Shown here piece by piece: positions 1-12,300 of a DNA stretch of 64,000 nucleotides. Source of the DNA: Norana najaformis (taxonomy: Eukaryota; Annelida; Clitellata; Crassiclitellata; Hormogastridae). Under the pieces are notes generated by a model. That model ran no database searches, was not told the DNA's origin, and worked only from the letters and a program-made list of their open reading frames with translations. The stretch is from assembly GCA_964023275.1 (NCBI GenBank), contig OZ029921.1, positions 12,777,806 to 12,841,805 on the forward strand, in the 5' to 3' direction. The position numbers were made by a program, and so were the translations under genes. Numbering within the stretch: position 1 is the first letter of the stretch; each line of letters starts with the position of its first letter.

Positions 1-171
1 CCGCTGCAATATTTACTCAGTTTCCGAAATTTATAGATTATGATGCTGTATTTCAAGCTCTTGCATCATGTGCTTGGTCTTCGAGTGTCTGCTGCAACAT
101 AACTATAACCTGTGATGCGCTTTGAATATGCATTAAAATTGACTACAACGTTTGCTCGTCTCTTCTAGCCT

Positions 172-301
172 ATGTTTTTCGTGAGACGGATTTCTTGCCG
201 CCTGCTGCTTGTCCAAGAAAATAGACCTTCGTTGATTAATCTTCACCAGTTGCGAGGCAAAAAGATCAGAATTCCCGATATGGAGTCAAACAGTGATGCA
301 G
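172..301 (+). CDS. CARS1: CARS1 exon 1 with two in-frame start codons
   Basis: ATG at 280 opens 22 coding nt (reads MESNSDA) and stops at a GT donor at 302 in phase 1, which joins the phase of exon 2. ATG at 172 is in the same frame, three codons after a TAG, and adds 36 residues with six Arg and two Lys but only one Glu and one Asp, hydrophobic at the front: a typical mitochondrial presequence composition. The context of 172 is poor (C at -3, T at +4) and that of 280 is good (G at -3, G at +4), which suits leaky scanning. The pyrimidine-rich stretch ending in AG at 168 could also be an acceptor for a 5'UTR exon. Exon choice rests on phase, start context and length match to human CARS1. Confidence 0.6.
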
Positions 302-3300
302 GTATTAACTTACTTATTGTAACAATGGGTGATGGTGATAGCACTGGGGACTCTGTGAGCAGTTCCAGAAATCGACACCAATGTTAGCAAACATGTAATA
401 CAGCAGAAAATAGGTAGCCTGGATTGTCACTTCTCTAAATCATTTACATTACGCTTTGTAGGCAAGTGGTGAATCCCATTTGACTGTATTTCAAAGATTT
501 GTCGTGGGCTAGCGCAGTCCATATGTAGGGACTTGAGGTGACATGGCAAGATTCAGACAAGCCTTGGCGGTGAAGGATCTAGGCCAGAGTTGGCAATTTG
601 CAGTGGCAAAAAGTATTTTTGCTGGTACAGTGGATAAAACCAGTAATAACTGGCAAAAACCCTGGCTAAAACTCATAGATCACAGTTGTTGAAATAATGG
701 CAAATTCTTAAAAACTAACAAAACAAAACATGACACTGTGGTACATTTGACTCTTTGTCAGTATGGTAAAAGATCTTAGCTTTACTTCTAGCCCAGTAAT
801 TAATTAATGATTGTTGGACTTGAGTTATTGTTTGCTTTCTTAGCTGGGTTACAGATGCAAGAGAATGTTGTTGAATGAAAGTGGATTTAGCCAGCTGTGC
901 ATTGAAAGTTTAAACGTCACTCATAAGTACTTATTCATTAAAAAATTACAAATGACTAGTAAGCATGTAAGTTAATATTAAACTAATTAAAATGCTAATC
1001 ATGTTACAACAGTTATCAATTTATCAAAGTGTCACTATCAGTATAAGCTTTGGTTGACATACTGACAATGCTGATGTGATTACCTTGTGTCCAGTGCATG
1101 AGAACCATGTAGCATCTGATAACAGAACACGAGCTTCATTCGCTGTCCAGGCGATTTTGAATTTTGTTGAATAATTGAATAAATTCAGTCAGAAAATATG
1201 CATTTGATAGAAGCAGAACTTGCTGAGGCTGATAGCAGGTGTAGAGCAAGAGCCAAAAACTGAGCATAGATGTTCAGCTTGTGTCTTTCAGCATTCCTTT
1301 TCACCACGTTCTTGGTGAAATTTTCATCATGACATCAAAGAAGAAGGTTCCTGGAAAAGGTGATGAGTGGGTGTCATAAGCCAAAAATTGTGGGCGAAAT
1401 TCTGGGTTCTGCTGCTTGCCCCATTCTCTTGCTGCCTCTCACTGGATGAAGCGTGTATGCCAAGTAGTGAAATGGCTGAAGAGATGTTTTCAACCTGGCT
1501 TCAACTGTCCTCACCTGATGCTTTAGATTCTCATACTCATAATCGGCCTTTCATGACAAGCATCGGCCAGACTTACTTCATCATTCTGGAGTTTGTCAAG
1601 AGCTGTAGATATTGGCTTCAGCTGTAGTGACAAGTCCTTTTCATTATTGTACAGGTTGAAATCATTGACTAATTGCACTGTTTTTTTTCATCAGTATCAT
1701 AGTCATGCTTATGAATAATGTTAGATATTATAAGCAGGCATGTTGTGAACATATGTGTCAATGCATGTAAGTTGACTGTTGCATCTTTTGACACCAGGAA
1801 GCTGAGGTTTCAAGGAATTATTTCCTAGCTTCAACTTTGTTGATGGTGCATGATAGTTTCTGAAATGCTTTTGGATTTCAACAGTTTGTTTCATTATGGC
1901 AGTAGGTATAAGGGGCCAACCAAGTAGATTTAGCAGATGTGAAGAACAGCCACAGACGAGAAGATCATCATCATCTCATCTTCTTTCAACAGGCAATACA
2001 TTTTTCCATGACTTTGAATTGTCTGTGACAATGTTTTGCTCATGGCATCTAATACTTTGTTTTGCAAATATTATGGCTTCTTAAACCACAGACTTGCAGC
2101 TGTTTTTCTCTTCAATGATGTGTCTTCATTGTTAACATGTAGATGTGTGGCTATGATAGGATCATTGCATATATTACTTCAGCCATCCTCGATCTGTGTA
2201 CAGTGTTTGCCCAGTAACTATTTCCTCATTTCATCCTGCAACTCTTCAGCAGTTTCCATATGTAATGTACCAGCCAGTGTCTTTCTACTTGGTGGACAGT
2301 ATCCAGGGCTTAGCATGCTAATCAGTTTGCAGAATTCTGGATGCTCAGCCACAGAGAATTAAATATTATTGACATAGAAAAATTTAGACACTTGACGTTT
2401 GAGCTTCTTTATAGAGTTCATGTCTGTTACTTGCACAAAGAAGTTACTTACATCTTTCTGAAGACAAAGTTTCTTGACTTGTAGATGATAAGCTGTTTCA
2501 GTATTAGTAAGTACTGGCAATAACTGCAGTGCTAACACCACTAGTCTTTGCATCATCTGCTAAGATTAGTGTAGGCTCAGCAACACTGTTTGCAGCTAGT
2601 GAAGTGTCTGCAAGAAATGGTGACAATATGCCTGCAGGGGATAGTGACAATTTGAAGAATTTCCATGGCAAAAACTGGTTTTTCTTACCAGTTGGTGAAA
2701 AATTGCCAACCCTGGTTTTAACCCAGTATTATTAAGACAGAAGTAATAATACCAAATATAATATTTATTAAATTTTAATGTGGCAAAAAGTATTTTTGTC
2801 AGCAAAAAACTATTATTGCCAGGATGATTTTTCTTGGTAAAACTTGTTTTTCCACCGTTTTGCAAATACTTGCCAAACGTGATCTTGGCCAACAAAGTTA
2901 TTGAGAAATGAGAGAGTTTGAGGCCATAAGAATGTGTATGTACAGTTGTACGCTTACATGTAGCCTGGCAGCTGCATCTCAGATTGCGAGAGAAATTGAG
3001 TGCTGAACACCCAGCGGAAATTATCCAGTAAAAGAAATAAATACATAAGTAACTGGTAAGTAATGGAGTAACACAAGAGGTTTTTCATTATTTAAAAAAA
3101 TTTTGAAATTGGGTAAGAAGTTCCTGCAACACATGTAAGACTAATTGAGAAAAGGTTCTCACAATGAAATGCACTGTACCATATGAGCTTCTTCTGATAT
3201 GTTGGAAACAGATAGCGACTTGCGTCAAATTGTCTTTTAAGTTTGGGTTAGGCACACATCCATTGTAATTGTAATTGTAATTGTAATCTGACATTTATAA

Positions 3301-6300
3301 AGCGCCACTTCAAGAATAGACTCATCAGAAGCGCTCCCGACCCGAACCAGTGAGACCACTGGCAAATAATACAGACTTCAGGCGCTTGCGAAACTGCGGA
3401 AGAGACAAACTGAGGAGTACTAGCCGGAGCTCTCGGGAAAGGCGATTCCAGCTATTGGGTCCAACATAGGCAAAGCTTCTAGACTGCGCTGTAGCAGTGC
3501 GCATACGAGGGACAGTCAGAAGTCCAAGGGAGGCCGACCGGAGAGTGCTACGGCCTGGAACCAAGGAGACCGAAATGCAGAAGTCCCTAAGATATGATGG
3601 AGCAGAGCCAACGAGACAATTACGCATAAGCGTTAGGATCTTGAACTGGATACGCTGCTGAATGGGAAGCCAGTGTAGAGTGTCCCGTATAAAGGAAGTT
3701 ATATGGCCATACCTGGGGACGCCTCCAATAAGACGGGCAGAAGCATTGAGAACAGATTGAAGCTTGGAAATATTGGCAAGTGAGAGTCCAGCAAAGATAG
3801 CGTTACCAAAGTCTACCCTGGTGCAGATAAGGGCATGAATTAGAGTAGTAACGGCATGAAAGGAGAGGGAGCGGCGGATGGTACGAAGCTGACGAAGGTG
3901 GTAAAAGCATGAGCGGGAGACACTGTTAACATGATCGGTCAAGGAGAGTTCCCGGTCCAGAACAACCCCAAGATCACGGACCATGTTTTGTATATGCGCC
4001 TCAGCGTTGTTGGTATAGATTCTACAACGTTGTGTATGTGCACAACAATGAAATGTGCAAAGTTTTCCAGTTTCCCATATGTCTTCTATCCATTGGACAT
4101 GATATGTGTTACTGCTATGATTGCTTATTTACTTATTTATTGGATATGTGCAGCATGCAGTGATGTTTCTCACTAAATCTTGGGCAGGGCTGTTAACAAT
4201 ACTGTTACCAATACCATTACTTCATTATTAATCTATAGGCAATACCAATATGAATACTGTTTTTAAACACATGGTACTTGACGTGGACCCCAATTCCTGT
4301 GTTATAGTGAGGGTATGATGTACTTTGCAAAAATTATAGGGCTAGCATTATTTTTTAATTAAACAATCTGCTTCAGTTTGTGAATGTGAAAATACATTTT
4401 TCTGCTGCATTTTTGTGATGGACGGCATCGTGGAAGCAAAATGATGTTAGCATTGTCGGAAAGTACTCTTCAAACCCTTTCTAATGCTGTTGAATTACTG
4501 TGCTACCTATACCACATGACCATATTTCAGTCAGCAGATGACTGATCTTTTACTTTGTGCAGTTTTCAATAGAGTCTAGCACGTTCAGTTATTACGGGTA
4601 GTTAAAATACCTGAGAATGCATCAGATCGTTCATCAAACAGCTGAAAAACAAAGCTGTTTTGAGACTTTATATTTAATACCAACCAACGGGTGCTTGGTC
4701 AAATACCAATACTTGCTGTGATACTGACAAAGGTCATGGCGATACCAAGCCGTGGCAGTACTGTATCGCGATATTGACAACCCTGATCTGGGGTGGCCAA
4801 ACTGTAAATTGACATCCAAAAGCGAAAGATTACCCTGAAGTTGCCTTTCTTATGACAGTTTGGAACATTTAGTCTTTCTGAACATAACTTTCAGTAATTA
4901 GTACAATTATGTTTTTGTGTAATGACAATTAAAAGACATTCAAAATTTAATTTGCAAACTTTTGAAAGCTCCATGACTGTTGACAAGTGATTTACATTAA
5001 AAATGTTATAAATATTTGTGTCTAGTTCTTTAATCATGTTTAAAAAATTATAGATACTGTTTAGCTTTTTCTTCTATTGCCATTGTGTGTACTATTTGTA
5101 TTTGACTGAATAGTGTGTTCAGTCATTCGTATTCAGCTAAATGGAAAAAATTCTGTTCGGAACGGCACTAATTTTGATGTGAGACATGTTTTTCTCACTT
5201 AAATATTGGCTGAACTTTGTAAAGTACACCATTTTGATGTTTTTCCACAAAAACAAAATAATTTGGACTTGATGTGATGGCATAGAATGAAACTGGACTT
5301 TACAGGCAGGGCTTGAGAATTAAGATTCAACAGAGTTAAAAGCAGTGCTGAGAATGTTGCTTCTGTGGTCAGACATGTTTCGTCGTGGCTGTTTCAGATA
5401 AATTGGGATCTAGCAAACGGGGTCAGTCACCATGGAACATCCCTAAGGGATCTATGGATGTTGGCTTAAAGCTTTTCAACAGTTTGACAAGAAAAAAGGT
5501 AAGCAGATGCTTGAGAAACTGCATTTTATTGAAAGCTGTTTGTTTTGGATGCAGTGAATGCATTTGTGATGCTATCATTTGCATTTACAAGTGATCAGTC
5601 CTTCTGAACAATACACCAGACTCACTATGACATGCTTCATTGCAGCTCAGATTCTGATATAACACGGTTGGGGACACGGATCCCAAAATTTATTCAGCTA
5701 TAGAAAATAAACTTGTTATAGCTTGACTTCATTCTTGATATGGCATTATAATGAGTTTCTGGTGTACTATTTTTAACTTGTTCTGCATAAAATTTATCAA
5801 TATTCCGATGTATTATGATGTGACAGGGAACCACGTTATACAGCTGTATCCTGTTTGTCACATTATGATGACCCTGCTGGTTGTCATGTCTTGTTCAATT
5901 TGCGCGTCTAAGTTTGTCTCAGTGCAGTTTGCTTAATAATTCTTTGACATTGGGACTTTAACCCTTTAACGACTGCAAGGTAGTAAATGGTAGTAGCCAG
6001 GTCTTGTCATATTGTAGCAGCCTATTAAATCATGGTTGTTATAGTTTTAGAACATTGTGTCATTTTGGGCACTATGTATAATTGTAAGCTAGATTACCTC
6101 ATGATATGCTCTGAAAAACACCTCAAAATATAAAAACTACCAGTCAAAACGGACATATAAATCTTAAATTTTTACGACTATGGTCTAAATACTAAAAATT
6201 TGTATCTCCTTCATTTATAAATATGTATTAAACATTTATTTTTGGTTCTGTCTGGCAACATTTTCTGCACATTTTTTATGCTCAAATAACATATGTTGTC

Positions 6301-9300
6301 ACTGAAAATGTTTTTGTAAACTGTCATGAACATAAAAATATATGTTTTTTTGGCTGTAAAGTTGTGTTCTATAGTTTGAGGTAACTTTGGGTACCCAAAA
6401 TATTTATTTTCAAAAAAACTGGACAGACAGATGTCAAGAGAAGGTAAAGTGCTAAAGAATGGAGTTTACCTTACGTGTATAAGTTAGAGAATGACAGAGA
6501 TATGACAAGTTCAGACTAATTTATTTTTATGTTCTTTTTTTCTAATTTTCTTATGACTACAGTCTAAATACCAAAAAAATTTGTATCTCCTTCATTTATA
6601 AATATATCTTAAAAATTTCTTTTGAGTTCTGTCTGAAAACATGTTTGGTACATTTTTGTGCTCAAGTTACATATGTTATCACTGAAATTTGTTTGTTGAC
6701 TCTCTTGGACATAAAAATATATCAGATTTTTTTGGGGGGAGGACACTGCTTGGGGTAACCTGGGGTACCCAAAAGATTTTTTTTTCAAAATCTGGATAGC
6801 CAGTTGGGAAGAGTAGGTAATATGCTAAAGAATGATGTTTACCTCATGTCTATATGTCAAAAACTGACAGAGATATCACAAGTTCAAACTCTTACTTTTA
6901 GTCTCTTTTTTCTAACTTTCTTACATTTTTACGGCTATGATCTAAGTACTAAAAAAATTGTATCGCCTTCATTTATAAATATATTTTTAAAATTTCTTTT
7001 GCATTCTCTCTGGCAACATTTTATGCACATTTCCAATGCTCAGATAACATATGTTGTTATTGAAAAATATTTGTGCAGACTCTCATGAACATAAAAATAT
7101 ATCAGATTTTTTGGGGGGTACAGTCTGGGCTAACTTTGGTACCCCACAAATTTCTTTTTTCAAAAACTAGACAGACAGATGGGAATTTGAGATAATTTGC
7201 AGAATTTTTTTGGGATCAAACTTTGGACCTGAGTGTAGTTGACAATATATGATGCCTGCATTGACCACACACACCTCCAGAAGGTACCCAGAGAGTTTCT
7301 TCCACCACTTCTGGTTGTCAGAAGGCAAGCAGTTGGCATTGTTATTGAGATGAAAATATGTCAGAATCAACTCAAACCTGTTGGGTGTCATGATGGATCA
7401 CAGGCCAAGCATCTCCAGGATGTTGGCGGTTGTCCAGTAGTTTTCGCAACTGGGCATTTTGACAAGTCTGTCATGGTTACATGGGATGGTGAATTATACC
7501 CTAGGCCTAACCTGCCAGGGAGGTTGTGAGCGGTGGCAAGACAAGAAATATTTCAGTGACCACAACGCCAATATTTATACCTATATTAACACACTTATCA
7601 ACATATATACACTGGAGTTATATTTACAGTACATCTTTACATATTTCAACACCCCGTCGATGGCCGTGCCCATCCCAGGTCCCACCAACCCCAACTGATT
7701 AACACTCACGGTTTCGTGGTGGGGTGAGTCCTGAGCGGAGCAAGGCGACCGTTTCTTTGTCCTACGTTTTCACCAACCTTTTCTTGACTCTCTCCACGCA
7801 GACGGGTGAAAGAAGCGACCTGCCCTTGACACGTCCTTGCCACCGGTGGCGTCCTGAAGCGAGCGACCAAACATCCTTCAGTGACAAGTGACATCGTACT
7901 TCGATGAAGTCTCGTTCGTTCCGCAACGTCTTTCTTCTGCGTATCTTTCGTTCGTTCTTGACTTTCGTTTCCCGACCGGACGACTTGTTCTTCTCCAAAG
8001 ACTCTTGGTTTCGCGACGTTGCGTTCTTCTCCAAAGACTGAACTGAACTCAACTGCTCTCCTTTGTTTGCACACCTCGTCTTTATCCTCCTCTCTTTGTC
8101 GGTCGACGTCATGCCCATCTCATGACCCCTCTGGACCCCACGGCCATCAACCGACCATCGACATGTATTTATATTTATAGTCTAGTCATTTAAAGTTACA
8201 GTAGGTCCTAAGTATTATTATCAATAGATAGTTTTTCTGTAAATCAGGGCAATTCGTGACAAAGTCCCAGGATGAGGATAAGTGCCAGAAATGCCCACAT
8301 ATCACCCCCAGTTACATCAGTCCATCTGTTGGCCCGTGCATGTGGTCCGAGGTCTTCGGTTGCAATGCATCTGTGGGCAAAACAAAAAATGGGACGTAAA
8401 AAAGTGCAAAAAATATTTCACAGTCGATTGTCAGAAACATTCACAAACATTTCACAAACATTGTGAACAAGTGGGCCAACGCGTTCTGTAAAATCTTTCA
8501 CCAAATTTGTGCCATAGGCTGATGCATACAACAAAGCCCAACCTAGCCTGTTCTCCAATTTGCTGGAAAAGTCCCGCAGATTGTTAGCATGAACGTTACT
8601 AATTGTATTAAGACTTTCACAGTCTGTATGCGTTGCTGTATCAAAGCCCTCAAAGTCCTCCAAGTCTGATTCTCCGAAAATCGCATGAGTAATTTTGTCC
8701 TTGCTGGCCGTGACAACCAGTATAACGCATAACCATGAGAAAATTGGCCGACTTTCAGCTCTGTTATCTCTGCAAACGTCCCACATGTATACAGATAACC
8801 ATGGAAAAATTGTGGCGGATTTTTTGCCCTAATTATTTGTTTGCATTGGATGAGCACTGGTTCCCTAACTCCAGCCGCATTAATAAAACTACCTACAATG
8901 TTGCAGATTTGCTACTAGGATGCTCACGGAAAGTCTTCCCATGTTGCAGATTTCACCCCAGGCAGGCTAAGGGTTACTGCAGATCTACGTGATCAGCAGT
9001 TGCAAGTTTAATCCAAGTTAACAAAATAGATGACACTTTATTTATCTGGCCAACATGGTGCTGTAGTCAGCATAGTATTGCATTCACTACGGAAATTTCG
9101 GTTTTAATAACTGTCCTTCATTTTATATCGATCTTTGCTAAACATACATTATTTGGAAAATTTTTTAAACTTCCGGGATGAAGTTGCACCTTACAGTGTG
9201 ATGCACGCCTAGAAGTTCATGTAAAAAACTGCGACTTATAGTCTGGAAAGTACAGTGTGTCTACTATGTTACATCCGGGCATCGCTGGTGTAGCACTGCG

Positions 9301-12300
9301 GTTGCTAGGTAATTATTAGCATACTGAGTACTTTCTGAGCCAGCAATTTTTTTTTAAGTATAAAAGCATATTGGCTGGTGATGAATATATGGTATTGGAG
9401 AGTGGGCTGACCCTATTTTAATAAAATTTCTTAACCAGCCTTATTCAGCTAAAAAAGCATTGCCCAAAATCACTGCTGATGTCACTTTCATTATTATATG
9501 ATAAAGTTGGATGAATCATTAGTGTGACCACTACTTACAGTGTTGTTGGTCCTCTCTGTCCATCTCCAAATCACCGAAAACTGTATGCCAGACTTTGTCT
9601 TCATTTGCCATCACAGTCAATAACATGAATGTAAAATAAAAAAGATTGCTGACTTTTTACATCAAATATCTCTGCAACCATTGCATTTAATGACCAATGG
9701 CAAACTCTTAGTATGTATAAATATATTGTGTATATATATATATTGTATGAAGTTATTTTCATAGAATGAACACTTATTCTCTGTTATCCAACAGCTTTAA
9801 TAAGATGCCCATAGTGACACATCTGCTCCTGTAGTGAGTGTGGAAAGTTGCAAAGTGTGCCAGTGGCGGTCAGAGTATTAATAATGTGCATTCTGTCTGT
9901 TTCCTAAAGGGTTGGTTTTTACTATTTTAGGAACTCTTTATTCCACAGAATGACGATCAGGTGCTGTGGTACAGCTGTGGTCCAACGGTTTATGATGATT
10001 CTCATATGGGGCATGCAAGGTAACTCCCAACAGCTCTAACACGGCTAGTTTTCATCCTGTAAATGATGTTGCCTAGATTGCGGGTGAGTCATTTTGTTAG
10101 TTTAAATGCTGTGGAGCAACTAGTGACATTGCAGACCTAACAACAAACTGTATTTTAAACAAATGTAATTGTGTGCCTTTCTGTTTGGATTGTAGTTGAT
10201 AGGATACAGTCATTTATGTTTAAATTTGGCTGTTTATGTACAGTTTATTTGCAAACTTCTTTATTACTGAAGCTATAAAAGGTAATGCTTCATTTGCATA
10301 ATTAGAATAATGCCTACTTCTACTTGTTAATGATTATTGCCCACCCTGTTGCACTGTTGTGTTGTCTGCTGGAGGATTCTTATTCCAAAACGTTAGCTTT
10401 AATTACATTTTAAATGTATTGGTTAGATTTTTTAATACTTGCAGTTTGATAACACTGTGATGTAGTTACATGGGGCACAGTATGACTTAGTTATGTGGGG
10501 CACAGCAGCAGTTTGGATAGACTGCTTGGTTTGTAATGTGGATAATACAGGTTCAAGCCTCTCGTGAGACGGTTTTTGTGCAGGGTCCCTGAACAAGTCC
10601 TTCGCTCAGAATTGCTCAGTGCAATTGACTGATGCTTAGTCATTGGACTGTGGTACTTAATAAATGTAGAAATAACGATAATTATGAAATTTTGTGTTTC
10701 AGGTCTTATATATCTTTTGATATTCTTCGAAGAGTCTTGCAGGACTATTTTCACTATGATGTCTTGTATGTCATGAACATTACTGATATCGATGACAAGG
10801 TTTTTATCCTCATTCTTTTGCATTCACTTGAACTTGTTTATCTGTCACAAGTATTGATGCTGAATATTTTGTATTTTAGATGTGTGTTTATATTGTTTTG
10901 CCTTATAGATCATTCTTACACTGTTCAGTTTTTTTACGTTAGTCCATAGCCGGATTTTAATTGATCGACAGTACAGTCCATTACTCTTTGTTGCTATTTA
11001 GGTTGAGCCCCTTCTCACATCCGCTTTTCATCTGACCACCGAGACCAGGACCACAAGAAGAAGCCTTGAGAGTTTAGTTTAGCTGGTTAACAGCTTATCA
11101 TGGCTCCCAGGGCCATTGGCCTTGGCCTTATGATACATTTATAACTTACTGCATATAAGCCTGGAGAGAGCCCTGCATTCCCTTTTTTCCTCTGTCTTTC
11201 TGCTGGCACCTACCTATAGTCCCTGCTCCCTCATTGGCAACCAATTGCAGGTCTCATCCCAGCTGGCTGGTCATCTAGCTTTTCTGCCAATCTACCCCTG
11301 ATCCTGCCTGCCTCCCTCCTCTCCATGCCACTGTTCCATGTGACCTTCATAGTAATCTCAGACCCATATACTGGTATACTTTGTCTTCCTTACATTCTAA
11401 ACTCAGGCCCATACACTAGTCTAATTAATTTGTCCCCCGACAGACTCCTATCAGAAATGAAGCAACCTTATTTACATTTCTGAGTCAGTGTCACACGAGA
11501 GGCATTACGGGCCAAGTAAACTCAAAACTAGTTTATTAGTTGTAGCAAACAAAGTCAGTGCTAGAAGTATTGATTGACATATTACTCAAAGGCTTGTCTT
11601 GTCTTCAACCGTCCTTGAGCCAAGAATTGTCTGCACCACAGACAATTTTGTGCCGTTTTCTTCTACTCTTGTCTCCTGTAATAACTGGTCGAATGATAAT
11701 TCAGGCCACGACTTGATGTTATTGGCAGTCTCCACTCTTTTGTAGCACATGCCAGAAGTATGAAAGCTTCCTCTTTTTGTTTAATACATGCAGACTTCTG
11801 TACTCCTGCAGTCCCTAAGGCCCATTCGTTTGTTGTCTTGGCAGTCTTCTACCTTTTTGATGGTTTCATTACTACTTGTAGTTTGTCTACTGCTACCTAC
11901 CTGATGATCTGGTTCTATCAGTCTCTCTCAGAAGGGCCTTCAGTCCACCAAGTTTCCATCCATTTTCTGGAAGTTCTTTTAGGAAATGTTTGGCCCCAAA
12001 ATTCTTATTTGACTTTAAAATTTTATTATTGTTTTGTCCTCTTCCCTGAACTCCATTTTGCTGTAGATAGTTTGTTCACAAGTGACGTCGTGTTTAATGG
12101 GGGCCGTCCAAGATTTCAAAAATTGTTAGCCATTAGTCAAGAGTAAAATCCATTTGAATTTCCTGACATTTATGAACATTTCATAGTTGCATAAATAGTA
12201 GTTGTAGGGGGTCGCCTTTTTCCACTCACAGTGTAAATTTATTAGAGAGAGGTATTGATTACAAATTTGAATCAAAATTGATTGCATAATTACAACTTTT

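Larger units (their letters stand above)
302..5397 (+). other. CARS1: CARS1 intron 1: repeats described separately, otherwise unremarkable
   Basis: Contains the hAT-like remnant (585-2714), LINE A1 (3262-3990) and a repeat shared with 17940 and 48655 (5165-5350). The stretch 4000-5160 is AT-rich with no recognisable gene or repeat. Confidence 0.6.

Noticed and set aside
1-171. Upstream promoter of CARS1
   Set aside because: No TATA, CpG island or other start signal is evident; the transcription start may lie left of the window.
5385-5594. Reading frame starting at 5385 as a separate small gene
   Set aside because: It begins with GTG, and its useful part is exactly CARS1 exon 2 running past the splice donor.
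7706-8118. Two overlapping minus-strand frames of about 120 codons rich in Arg, Glu and Lys
   Set aside because: They lie wholly inside the solo LTR at 7525-8200, overlap each other, and their composition reflects CpG-rich DNA.
11760-12146. 128-codon plus-strand frame as a gene
   Set aside because: No domain, no supporting splice or promoter context, and intron-like composition within CARS1 intron 4.
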